From Myxococcales bacterium (GTDB lineage: Bacteria; Myxococcota_A; Polyangia; Polyangiales; Ga0077539), in NCBI GenBank assembly GCA_016792845.1, contig JAEUKH010000041.1:101608-165607 (forward strand): 64,000 nucleotides of DNA, given 5' to 3'. Numbering within the stretch: the stretch's first letter is position 1; each line of letters starts with the position of its first letter. Shown one piece after another: positions 35,138 to 43,385 of this stretch. The notes under the pieces were generated by a model, which worked only from the letters and a program-made list of their open reading frames with translations, did not search any database and had not been told where the DNA came from. The translations under genes were made by a program, and so were the position numbers.

Positions 35138-35956
35138 ATGCCCTATTGGCAGAGTGCGCTCCTCGGGGTGGTCGAGGGCCTGACCGAGTTCTTGCCGGTC
35201 AGCTCGACGAGCCATCTTTTGCTCACGCAGCGGCTCCTGGGGCAGACCCAAGACGAGGCCGCCAACGCGTACATCATCTGCATCCAAGCGGGCGCCATCG
35301 CGGCGGTGGTGGGGCTCTACGCGCGGCACCTGCGCGCGATGGTGTTGGGGGTTTTGGGGCGCGATCTCTTGGGCCGCAACCTGAGCCTCAACGTCATCGC
35401 AGGCTTCGTGCCCGCGGCGGTGATCGGCGGCCTCTTCGACAAGAAGATCGAGCGCTACCTCTTCGGCCTCTGGCCCGTTGTAGCGGCGTGGTTCATCGGG
35501 GGCGTGCTGATCGTGGCCTTGCACAAGCGGCTCGCGCCGGGTCGACCGGGGCGCTCGCTCTCGGCGCTCACGGTGCGCGACGCGGTGCTCATCGGGCTCG
35601 CCCAGTGTGTCGCGATGTGGCCCGGCACCTCGCGCTCGCTCGCCACCATTTTGGCGGGCCTCGCGGTGGGCCTTGAGATGAGCGCGGCGGTCGAGTTCAG
35701 CTTTCTCTTGGGCCTCGTGACGCTCTCGGCGGCCACCGCGGTGAAGCTCTTGAAGAGCGGCGCGGTGATGTTCCAAACGTACGGGGCGGCGTCGATTTCG
35801 TTGGGGTTCGCGCTCGCGGCGGTGTCAGCATTCGTCGCAGTCCGATGGATGGTGGGGTGGCTTCAACGGCGGGGTCTGGCGGTCTTTGGGTACTATCGCA
35901 TCGCCCTCGCGGCGGTGGTGACGGGGCTCCTCCTCGCGGGTCGGGTCGCCCCCTGA
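35138..35956 (+). CDS. uppP: Undecaprenyl-diphosphatase
   Basis: A 272-residue polytopic membrane protein with the UppP (BacA) hallmarks EGLTEFLPVSSTSH near the N-terminus and WPGTSRSLATIL in the second half. It recycles the undecaprenyl-pyrophosphate carrier lipid for cell-wall synthesis and can confer bacitracin tolerance. Two in-frame GTG codons (35132, 35135) immediately precede the ATG; GAGG is nearer to GTG 35132, so that start is also possible. About eight TM helices. The stop overlaps the putative CTG start of the next gene. Confidence 0.95.
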   Translation: MPYWQSALLGVVEGLTEFLPVSSTSHLLLTQRLLGQTQDEAANAYIICIQAGAIAAVVGLYARHLRAMVLGVLGRDLLGRNLSLNVIAGFVPAAVIGGLFDKKIERYLFGLWPVVAAWFIGGVLIVALHKRLAPGRPGRSLSALTVRDAVLIGLAQCVAMWPGTSRSLATILAGLAVGLEMSAAVEFSFLLGLVTLSAATAVKLLKSGAVMFQTYGAASISLGFALAAVSAFVAVRWMVGWLQRRGLAVFGYYRIALAAVVTGLLLAGRVAP

Positions 35957-36912
35957 GGCTCGCCCTCGCCCTGCCCCTCTTCGCGGCGCTCGTGAGCCTC
36001 TCGGGTCGCGCCTCGGCCCAGACAATGCCGCTCGACGCCGACGCCCGCGACCGTCTCGGCGGCCCGCGCGGCACGGGCGAGCGGGTGGGGCTCTTGGTCA
36101 CCTCGACGAGCTTCGGGTACCGCGTCGGGGGGATGCTCTCTCGGGCCGCGGGGCTCGACGCGCCCGAGCACGACGGGGCGCATCGGTACGTCTCGGCGGC
36201 GATGGCCTTGGCGGTGCCGACGGCGGTGTTCTTCCTCGAAGGGGCCCACCCGCTGCCTCGGGGCCGCACCTTCGCGATGATCACCGGCGGGGTGTACGGC
36301 TCGTTCCTCAGCACCACGCTTTTGATGCGGTACCGCGGCGAATCGAGCCCCTCGGAGGCCACCCTCACGGGCTGGCACAGCTTCGTCGGCACCCTCGCCG
36401 GCTTCGGCACGGGCTACCTCATCGGGGCCCTCACCAACAACCGCGCGGGCACGGGGCTCTACACCTCGACCCTCACGGTGAGCGGCATCCTCACCGGGGC
36501 CCTGCTCTGCGGCATCACCCAGTGCGGGGTCGAGCTCGGCACCTTCGTCGCCGTCGGGGCCACCGTGGGCCTCGGGGGCGCGCTGGCCTTTCGCGCGGCG
36601 CTTCAGCCCACCCTCCGCGAAATGCGCTACGTCGCGCTCGGGGGGGTGTTGGGGGCCCTCCCTGCCCTCGGGGTCGCCGCGGCGTACTACGCCCGCGAGG
36701 GCGCCCTCGACGCCGACGCGCGGTCGCGGGCCTCGGCCTTCGCGCTCGGGGGCATGCTGCTCGGCGGCCTGAGCATGTGGCGCCTCGCGGTGATGACGGC
36801 GCCGCCGCAGCGCCGCGACATTTCTGCCACGACCCCGTCGGGGGGGCTCAACATCATCCCGAGCGTCGAGCTCGGCGCCAATCGGGTCGGACTTTCTCTC
36901 ACAGTGATGTAA
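35953..36912 (+). CDS. Polytopic membrane protein, function unknown (CTG start proposed)
   Basis: About 319 residues. The frame has ATG only at 35845, deep inside uppP. A CTG at 35953 overlaps the uppP stop as CTGA, mirroring GTGA and ATGA overlaps elsewhere in this window, and yields a normal signal peptide (LRLALALPLFAALVSLSGRASA). The rest has about seven further hydrophobic segments with short loops (YVSAAMALAVPTAVFFLEG, TFAMITGGVYGSFLSTTLL, GLYTSTLTVSGILTGALL, YVALGGVLGALPALGVAAAYY). I recognise no family. The start codon is the weakest part of this call. Confidence 0.6.
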   Translation: MRLALALPLFAALVSLSGRASAQTMPLDADARDRLGGPRGTGERVGLLVTSTSFGYRVGGMLSRAAGLDAPEHDGAHRYVSAAMALAVPTAVFFLEGAHPLPRGRTFAMITGGVYGSFLSTTLLMRYRGESSPSEATLTGWHSFVGTLAGFGTGYLIGALTNNRAGTGLYTSTLTVSGILTGALLCGITQCGVELGTFVAVGATVGLGGALAFRAALQPTLREMRYVALGGVLGALPALGVAAAYYAREGALDADARSRASAFALGGMLLGGLSMWRLAVMTAPPQRRDISATTPSGGLNIIPSVELGANRVGLSLTVM

Positions 36913-37104
36913 AAGGCGTGTCGCGCGGTGCGTGAAGCGCGGTGAGCGGTGCCTGAGGGCGCGCTCAAGGCGCAAAGGCGCCGACCGCGTTGACCGCGGA
37001 AGTGAGTTGCATCGCACGATGCGAAATCAGCGCGCTGCCGAGGGCTTGACGAGGCCGTCGCGCGACCCGAGGCAGCGCCACCTGAGACGGAGACAAACGA
37101 CGCC

Positions 37105-38535
37105 ATGACAGAGCGTGTGGTCACATTCATCCCCGGTGATGGCATCGGCCCCGAGGTCATCGGGGCCTCGATGCAGGTCGTCAAAGCGCTCGGGGTTCAG
37201 ATTCAGTGGGAGCCCGGCGAGGCCGGCGCCGCGGTGTTTCGTGCCGGCGAGGCCTCGGGCGTGACCCAGGCGACCCTCGCCTCGATCGCGCGCACCCGGG
37301 TGGTGCTCAAGGGCCCGCTCGAGACCCCCATCGGGTACGGCGGCAAGAGCGCCAACGTCACCCTGCGGAAGTACTTCGAGACCTACGGCAACATCCGCCC
37401 GGTGCGCGAGGTGCCCGGGGTCGCGACGCCGTACACGGGCCGCAACCTCGACATCGTGGTGGTGCGCGAGAACGTCGAAGACCTCTACGCTGGCATCGAG
37501 CACCAGCAGACGCCCGAGGTGGCCCAGTGCCTCAAGCTCATCTCGACCAAGGGCTGCGAGAAGGTCGTGCGCCTCGCGTTTGAGTTCGCCCGGGCCGAGG
37601 GCCGAAAGCGCGTGCACTGCGCCACCAAGGCCAACATCATGAAGCTCACCGAGGGCATGCTCAAGCGCACCTTTGAGCAGCTCGCGGTCGAGTACCCGGA
37701 GATCGAAGCGAAGCACATCTTGGTCGATAACTGCGCGCATCTCTTGGTGAAATCGCCCGAGATCTTCGACGTCATCGTCACCACCAACATGAACGGTGAC
37801 ATCCTCTCTGACCTCACCTCGGGCCTCATCGGCGGCCTCGGCTTCGCCCCTTCGTGGAACGTGGGCGAAGACGTCGCCATCTTCGAGGCCGTGCACGGCA
37901 CCGCCCCCACCATCGCCGGGCAAGGCATCGCCAACCCCACGGCGGCGATGCTCTCGACGGCGATGCTCTTGCGTCACATCGGCGAGCTCGACGCGGCGAA
38001 CACCCTTGAGAACGCGGTGATGCGCGCGTTCGAAGACGGCCTCCTGACCCGCGACGCCGGGGGCGCGGTCGGCACCGCGGCCTTCACCGAGGCCGTGATC
38101 GCGCGGCTCGGGCAGCGCCCCGCGGGGGGCTCGGTGCGCGACCGAAAGGCCGTGCCCGCGCTCCGCTTTGCCAAGGGCCCGAAGGCCGAGCGACCCGCCT
38201 CGCGGGCCGTCGTCGGGGCCGACATCTTCGTCGAATGGACCGGCACCACCCGCGCGCTCGGCGAGGCCCTCGAAGCGCGCTGCGCCGACCTGCCGCTCTA
38301 CCTGAAGATCATGTCGAACCGCGGCACCCGGGTGTGGCCTGAGACGGGCACGCCCACCGACTGCGTCGACCATTACCGCTGCCGCTTCCGCACCCGCGAC
38401 GGGGGCGCGGTCGACGACGCCACGCTCCGCACGCTGATCGCGCGGGTCGAGGGCGTCGCCACCTGGATGCACATCGAGAAGCTCAACCAGTTCGAGGGCG
38501 CCGACGCCTTCACCAAGGCCCAGGGCGAGACCTGA
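37105..38535 (+). CDS. Second isocitrate dehydrogenase, Rickettsia/Thermus type
   Basis: A 476-residue protein. The N-terminal ~330 residues follow the isopropylmalate/isocitrate dehydrogenase fold (TFIPGDGIGPEVIG, LETPIGYGGKSANVTLRKYF, VVRENVEDLYAGIEHQQTP, CATKANIMKLTEGM, TTNMNGDILSDLTSGLIG, EAVHGTAPTIAGQGIANP). The C-terminal ~140-residue extension (VVGADIFVEWTGTTRALGEAL and on) is characteristic of the Rickettsia/Thermus-type ICDH, as I recall it. The coenzyme region is APTIAG instead of APKYAN, so NAD use is plausible, unlike the icd at 21531. ATG 37105; it faces transaldolase convergently. Confidence 0.85.
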   Translation: MTERVVTFIPGDGIGPEVIGASMQVVKALGVQIQWEPGEAGAAVFRAGEASGVTQATLASIARTRVVLKGPLETPIGYGGKSANVTLRKYFETYGNIRPVREVPGVATPYTGRNLDIVVVRENVEDLYAGIEHQQTPEVAQCLKLISTKGCEKVVRLAFEFARAEGRKRVHCATKANIMKLTEGMLKRTFEQLAVEYPEIEAKHILVDNCAHLLVKSPEIFDVIVTTNMNGDILSDLTSGLIGGLGFAPSWNVGEDVAIFEAVHGTAPTIAGQGIANPTAAMLSTAMLLRHIGELDAANTLENAVMRAFEDGLLTRDAGGAVGTAAFTEAVIARLGQRPAGGSVRDRKAVPALRFAKGPKAERPASRAVVGADIFVEWTGTTRALGEALEARCADLPLYLKIMSNRGTRVWPETGTPTDCVDHYRCRFRTRDGGAVDDATLRTLIARVEGVATWMHIEKLNQFEGADAFTKAQGET

Positions 38536-38599
38536 GCCGGGGCCCACGTTCTCACGGCGCGCCCCGGAGGTTCATCACCCCGGGGCCGCGGTCACCGCC

Positions 38600-39244
38600 T
38601 CACTGCGGGATCTTCTTCGCGTCTTCGACAAACTTCGCCAGGCCCGCGTCGGTGAGCGGGTGCTTCGCGAGCTGCGCGATCACCTTGAAGGGGATGGTGC
38701 ACACGTCGGCGCCCAGCAGCGCGGCCTGGTGCACATGGATCGGGTGCCGCACGCTGGCCACCAGCACTTCGGTGTCGAAGTGGTAGTTGTTGTAGATGTT
38801 TACGATGTCTTCGATGAGCTGCATGCCATCGTCAGAGATGTCGTCGAGGCGGCCCACGAAGGGCGAGATGAAGGTCGCGCCGGCCTTCGCCGCCAAGAGC
38901 GCCTGATTCGCCGAGAAGCACAAGGTCACGTTGGTCTTGATGCCCGCTTGGGTGCACGCCCGGGTCGCCTTGAGCCCGTCGAGGGTGAGCGGCAGCTTGA
39001 CCACCACGTTGGCGTGAACCTTGGCCCACACCCGGGCCTCTTTCATCATGCCTTCGTAGTCGATCGAGAGCACCTCGGCCGAGATCGGACCGTCGACGAG
39101 CCCGCAGATCTCTTCGATCACGTCGCGGTACTTGCGACCCGTCTTGGCCACCAGCGAAGGGTTGGTGGTCACGCCGTCGATCAGGCCCATGTCGACGGCC
39201 TCACGGATCTCAGCGAGGTCGGCGGTGTCGATGAAGAACTTCAT
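38600..39244 (-). CDS. Transaldolase (TalC/FSA-like)
   Basis: A 214-residue protein: MKFFIDTADLAEIREA, GVTTNPSLVAKTG, then the Schiff-base lysine in VVVKLPLTLDG (Lys83), and SPFVGRLDDI. The short length and layout are those of the small transaldolase/fructose-6-phosphate aldolase subfamily. It transfers a dihydroxyacetone unit in the pentose-phosphate pathway. Transaldolase versus FSA cannot be settled without key-residue analysis; bacterial members of this length in this clade are mostly transaldolases. ATG 39244. Confidence 0.93.
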   Translation of the reverse strand: MKFFIDTADLAEIREAVDMGLIDGVTTNPSLVAKTGRKYRDVIEEICGLVDGPISAEVLSIDYEGMMKEARVWAKVHANVVVKLPLTLDGLKATRACTQAGIKTNVTLCFSANQALLAAKAGATFISPFVGRLDDISDDGMQLIEDIVNIYNNYHFDTEVLVASVRHPIHVHQAALLGADVCTIPFKVIAQLAKHPLTDAGLAKFVEDAKKIPQ

Positions 39245-39454
39245 GAACGAGACTCCATTCTGTGGGTGCCCTCACCCCACAAAGGTGTGGGCGGCGCGCG
39301 GTGGGTATCGCGAGCCCGACTTCTTCGCAATGGTCACCCGCCGCGCCCGCAGCCCGCGACACGCCCGCGGCCCTGCACCGTGATGTTCGCGCGAGACACA
39401 ATCGTGCCCGAGACGCCTCGCCCTTGCGCGCGAGAGGGGCTATAGTCGTCGAGA

Positions 39455-40540
39455 ATGAAAACATCGTTCGCGGCACGGTCGACCGCTGCGCTGATCGTCG
39501 TTTCGATGCTCAGCACGGGCTGCCTCAGCAACAGCTACCGGGTCTCTCGGTCTGAGCTTGAGCGGCTCGCGAGCTTGCCTCCTGAGGCGCGCTTTGCGCC
39601 CGTTCGGGTGACCCAGACGATTCTCGATCAAGACCACCCGCCGGGGGGGTCGGCGGCGGCGCCGCCCGAGCTCTTGCTCCTTCCGTCGGTGCAGGTTCAG
39701 TCGTTGGTCACGGCGGGGTCTCGGCGCAGTTACGGTTCGGGCTCGCGGCTTTCGGCGGGCAACCTTCAAGGTCTCGGCGGGGGCGGCGGGGGCGGCGGTC
39801 GCATCGGCGGCGGGGGCGGTGGTGGCGGAGGTGGGGGCGGTGATCTGGGCCGCGGCGCGGCGGTGCTTGTGGTCGCTGCGGTGCTCGTCGCGGGGGTCGC
39901 GGTCTTCGTGCTCGCGGGCAGCGAGGGCGCGCGGTACGACGGGTGGGTCGAGGTCGACCCTGACGAGACGGTCTACCTTGAGACCGACCAGGGCCTCTTG
40001 GCCGTGCCCATCGCGCAGCTCACGCCGGCCCTCGCCGCGATGGCCCATCGGGCGACGCTCTACGAGGGCGCAGCGCCGCGCTTCAACCGACTCGGGCGCG
40101 CGCCGTTGAATCGGGTGGGCTTCAACCTCACGGCGGGCCCTGGGTTCGGCATGATCCCGCGGGTGGGCGGGGGCGACGCCGAGACGGGCATCGGCGGGCA
40201 CACCTTCCTCGGGTACTTCCCGGTTCAGTCTGTGGGCTTGGGGTTGAACTTTGATTTCTCGGCCTCACGGGGCATTCTGGCCTCGATCGGGCCCGAGCTC
40301 CGCTTCCTCCCTTTTATGTACGGCGGCCTCTACGGCGGCGCCGCGGTGACCTTCGGCGAGGCCGGCGGCACGAGCCCCGGGCGCGGGCTCGACGGGTTCA
40401 GCCTGAGGGCGGGCCTCCTCGGCGAGCTGCCGATCACCACGCGGCTCTCGCTCCAGCTCCGCGCGGGCCTCGCCCAGGTGCGCACCAACCTCGGCGTGCA
40501 GTCGTCGCCCGAGCTCGGCCTCGCGCTCTCGATCTATTAG
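39455..40540 (+). CDS. Lipoprotein with Gly-rich tract, TM helix and barrel-like C-terminus
   Basis: A 361-residue protein. Signal ends in LSTGC (Cys23). Residues ~45-105 form a polar segment, then a nearly pure Gly tract (~107-130), a hydrophobic helix (~134-154), and a C-terminal half with alternating beta strands (VGFNLTAGPGFGMIPRVGG; GGHTFLGYFPVQSVGLGLNFDF; RLSLQLRAGLAQVRTNL; ELGLALSIY end). A lipid anchor plus an internal TM helix and beta domain is odd; the helix may be part of the envelope-spanning structure. No known family. Divergent from transaldolase, 210 bases apart. Confidence 0.7.
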   Translation: MKTSFAARSTAALIVVSMLSTGCLSNSYRVSRSELERLASLPPEARFAPVRVTQTILDQDHPPGGSAAAPPELLLLPSVQVQSLVTAGSRRSYGSGSRLSAGNLQGLGGGGGGGGRIGGGGGGGGGGGGDLGRGAAVLVVAAVLVAGVAVFVLAGSEGARYDGWVEVDPDETVYLETDQGLLAVPIAQLTPALAAMAHRATLYEGAAPRFNRLGRAPLNRVGFNLTAGPGFGMIPRVGGGDAETGIGGHTFLGYFPVQSVGLGLNFDFSASRGILASIGPELRFLPFMYGGLYGGAAVTFGEAGGTSPGRGLDGFSLRAGLLGELPITTRLSLQLRAGLAQVRTNLGVQSSPELGLALSIY

Positions 40541-40637
40541 GCTGCGTCCGCAAAGGTCATCACCGACATTGAATGCATGCGATGGCGAGCATCGCCGCGT
40601 CGCGCTTCTCGCGCCTCTCGTCGCGGGTTGCGATCCG

Positions 40638-40990
40638 GCGTGACCGACACCCCCTGAAGGGCGCACGGCCCCGCGGCTGGCGTGACCTCACCCCCTGGGC
40701 GACGCGCAGCCCCGCGGCTGGCGTGACCTCACCCCCTGGGGTGCACACGGCCCTCGCGCCCCCTCTCCCTGCCAGGGTAGGGGCAAATATAGACAAACTC
40801 AAGACGAAACAAAGCAATAAAACTTTTATTCAAGTATATCGTCGCCTCAACAATGAAGAATCATTCTGAACATGTCGCGTTTCGCCCCTCTCCTGACAGG
40901 GAGAGGGGGCGCGAGAGCCGCGAACCCACAGGGGGTGAGCTCGCGCCCGGCCCTCGCGCCAGCGCCCTCGCAGGGGGTGATAGGTCACGC
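40638..40990. repeat. AT-rich island flanked by inverted repeats and 41-42-bp direct repeats
   Basis: Most of the 610-base gap 40541-41150. Direct repeats starting GCGTGACC lie at 40638, 40680 and 40721. A 33-base arm at 40751-40783 (CCCTCGCGCCCCCTCTCCCT...) recurs inverted at 40885-40917. Between them, 40784-40884 is strikingly AT-rich for this genome. An inverted copy of the CACCCCCTG element (CAGGGGGTGATAGGTCACGC) is at 40971-40990 and a partial one at ~40928-40946. The symmetry resembles a small MITE-like or stem-loop element, but no target-site duplication was established and no gene is present. Confidence 0.75.
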
Positions 40991-41150
40991 GGGCCTTGGG
41001 GCGCGGCGCAGCCTCGTCGGATTGGGCACCTCGCCCCCTCCGCCGACGCCTCCGCATTTGCGAACTCAGCCTCGCGAATTTCGTCACTCCCGTTTTGCGC
41101 CTTGGGGCCCCATGCACCGCCGGTGACCCTTCACCCCCGAGGCGTACCCG

Positions 41151-41468
41151 ATGCGAATTGACATCTCGGTCTGTGACGACGCGCCCAACCCCGCGCTCGA
41201 GCACGCGCTGCGGGCGCTCGCGGCCCGGCTCTTTCGCCCGCACACGGCCCGGGTCGAGGCCCTCTCGCTGCGGCTCACGCCCTTCTCGCGGCCCGACGCG
41301 GCGCGGGTCTGGCGCTGCACCCTGCGGGTCCAAGGCGAGGCCGTCGGCACCCTCTACCTCGACGGCGTGGGCCCGATGCCCCACCGGGTCGCAGAGCACC
41401 TTCTCGAAGACACGGTGAGCCTGGTGGGCAAGGGCGCGGGCGCGATGGGCGGCGCCGCGGCGGTGTGA
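41151..41468 (+). CDS. Small conserved-looking protein, possible HPF/RaiA-like fold
   Basis: A 105-residue protein (MRIDISVCDDAPNPALEHAL). GAGG lies about nine bases before the ATG. The order of strands and helices (VEALSLRLTPFSRPDAARVWRCTLRVQGEAVGTLYLDG, ending HRVAEHLLEDTVSLVGKG) resembles ribosome hibernation factor-like beta-alpha domains. That is weak evidence; no nucleic-acid binding residues can be named. It is just upstream of guaA (61 bases). Confidence 0.5.
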   Translation: MRIDISVCDDAPNPALEHALRALAARLFRPHTARVEALSLRLTPFSRPDAARVWRCTLRVQGEAVGTLYLDGVGPMPHRVAEHLLEDTVSLVGKGAGAMGGAAAV

Positions 41469-41529
41469 ACTTCGGTGATGTTCGCTGAGCGGGTTTGGGC
41501 TTTCGTGATAGAGCAACGCGAGAGTTATC

Positions 41530-43074
41530 ATGTTGCGCCCGGCCGTCCTCATTCTCGACTTTGGTTCGCAGTACACCATGCTGATCGCGCGTCGCATTCG
41601 CGAGCTCGGGGTGTACAGCGAGATCCTCCCGTGTACGACCTCGCTTGAGGCCATCAAGGCCCGCGCCCCGCGCGCCGTGGTGCTCTCGGGCGGGCCTGCG
41701 AGCGTGTTCGACCCGGGCTCGCCGAGCGTCGACCCGGGGGTCTTCGCCCTGGGCCTCCCCGTACTCGGCATTTGTTACGGCGAGCAGCTGATGGCCCACC
41801 TCCTCGGCGGCAAGGTCGAGCCCGCCACCGACCGCGAGTACGGGCCCGCGAAGGTCACCGTCGAGGCCCGCGAGGGCATCTTCAACCGCTTCGGCCCGGG
41901 CGACGTCCTCGACGTATGGATGAGCCACGGCGACCGCGTCGAATCGCTGCCCGAGGGCTTCAAGGTGCTCGGCACCTCGGCCTCGTCGCCCTTTGCGGCG
42001 ATCGGCCACACGGGCCGTCAGTTTTACGGCGTTCAGTTTCACCCTGAGGTGGCGCACACGGCGCGCGGGCAGGCGATCCTCGCGGCCTTCGTCTTCGACG
42101 TGGCGGGCCTCGCGGGCGACTGGTCGCCGAGCAGCTTTGTCACCGACGCGGTGACCGCGATCGGCGAGGCGGTGCCCCAAGGCCGGGTGCTCTGCGCGCT
42201 CTCGGGCGGGGTCGACAGCTCCGTCGCGGCGGTGCTCGCCCACCGGGCCCTCGGCGAGCGGCTCACCTGCATCTTCGTCGACAACGGGCTCCTGCGCCGC
42301 GGCGAGCGCGAGCAGGTCGAGCGCGTGTTTCGCAACCATTTCAAGCTCGACCTCCGGGTGGTCGACGCGCGGGCCCGCTTCCTCACGGCGCTCGGCGGGG
42401 TGAGCGACCCCGAGCAGAAGCGCAAGATCATCGGCCGCGTGTTTATTGAAGTGTTTGAAGAAGAGGCCCAGCGCGTCGAGGGCGTGACACACCTCGTGCA
42501 GGGCACGCTCTACCCCGATGTGATCGAGAGCGTTTCATTCAAAGGTCCGAGCGCGGTGATCAAGAGCCACCACAACGTGGGGGGCTTGCCTGAGCGCATG
42601 AAGCTCACGCTGATCGAGCCGCTCCGCGAGCTCTTCAAAGACGAAGTTCGCTCGGTGGGTGAGGCCATCGGGGTGCCGCGGCAGGTGCTTTGGCGGCAGC
42701 CCTTCCCCGGGCCGGGCCTGGCGATCCGGGTGCTCGGCGCGCTCGACGATGAGGCCCTCGACGTGCTGCGCGCGGCCGACAGCATCGTCGACCAGGAGGT
42801 CAGGGCCGCGGGCCTCTACGAGTCGGTGTGGCAAGCCTTCGCGGTGCTCTTGCCGGTGCGCACGGTGGGCGTGATGGGCGACGAGCGCACCTACGAGCGG
42901 GTGTGCGCGATCCGCGCGGTGAGCAGCTCTGACGGCATGACCGCAGACTGGTCGCGGCTGCCCCACGAGCTCCTCGCCACCATCTCGTCGCGCATCATCA
43001 ATGAAGTGCGCGGCATCAACCGCGTCGTTTACGACATCTCCTCGAAGCCGCCCGCCACCATCGAGTGGGAGTGA
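41530..43074 (+). CDS. guaA: GMP synthase (glutamine-hydrolysing)
   Basis: A 514-residue protein with an N-terminal class I glutamine amidotransferase domain (ILDFGSQYTMLIARRIRE; nucleophile Cys82 in GICYGEQ; His-Glu in FHPEVAHT) and the ATP pyrophosphatase domain (P-loop LSGGVDSSV; FVDNGLLRRGE; GTLYPDVIES; KSHHNVGGLPE), followed by the C-terminal dimerisation domain ending KPPATIEWE. It converts XMP to GMP with ATP and glutamine. The length matches the family. The stop overlaps the next start as TGATG, so translational coupling with the PEGA lipoprotein is likely. Confidence 0.99.
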   Translation: MLRPAVLILDFGSQYTMLIARRIRELGVYSEILPCTTSLEAIKARAPRAVVLSGGPASVFDPGSPSVDPGVFALGLPVLGICYGEQLMAHLLGGKVEPATDREYGPAKVTVEAREGIFNRFGPGDVLDVWMSHGDRVESLPEGFKVLGTSASSPFAAIGHTGRQFYGVQFHPEVAHTARGQAILAAFVFDVAGLAGDWSPSSFVTDAVTAIGEAVPQGRVLCALSGGVDSSVAAVLAHRALGERLTCIFVDNGLLRRGEREQVERVFRNHFKLDLRVVDARARFLTALGGVSDPEQKRKIIGRVFIEVFEEEAQRVEGVTHLVQGTLYPDVIESVSFKGPSAVIKSHHNVGGLPERMKLTLIEPLRELFKDEVRSVGEAIGVPRQVLWRQPFPGPGLAIRVLGALDDEALDVLRAADSIVDQEVRAAGLYESVWQAFAVLLPVRTVGVMGDERTYERVCAIRAVSSSDGMTADWSRLPHELLATISSRIINEVRGINRVVYDISSKPPATIEWE

Positions 43075-43364
43075 TGCGCCTCGCCCTCGTCGCCCTCTTG
43101 GCGCTCGGGTGCGCGACCCATCCGCGGGCGCCGCGACTGGCCGGGGCCCTGCGCTTTGAGTGCGCGCCCCGCGACGCCCACTTGATCTACGACGAAGAAG
43201 ACCTCGGTCCGTGTCTCCTCTGGTCTGAGCGCTGGCTCGGGCTGACCCCGGGCCCGCACCGGCTGCGGGTCGAGCGCAGCGGCTATTTTGCGCAGGAGTC
43301 AGAGCCCCTCGGCGACGGGCGGCGGCGGCTCGTGCGGGTGAATCTTCGGGCGATCCCCGAGTGA
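43074..43364 (+). CDS. Small PEGA-domain lipoprotein
   Basis: A 96-residue protein, lipobox LALGC (Cys13). The body (FECAPRDAHLIYDEEDLGPC ... LTPGPHRLRVERSGYFAQES) has the PEGA-domain pattern (a small beta domain with GxHxLRVERSGY), usually extracytoplasmic in membrane-associated proteins. The ATG shares bases with the guaA stop (TGATG). No function is assigned. Confidence 0.7.
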   Translation: MRLALVALLALGCATHPRAPRLAGALRFECAPRDAHLIYDEEDLGPCLLWSERWLGLTPGPHRLRVERSGYFAQESEPLGDGRRRLVRVNLRAIPE

Positions 43365-43385
43365 GAATGGTGTAGGCTTTGGGCC

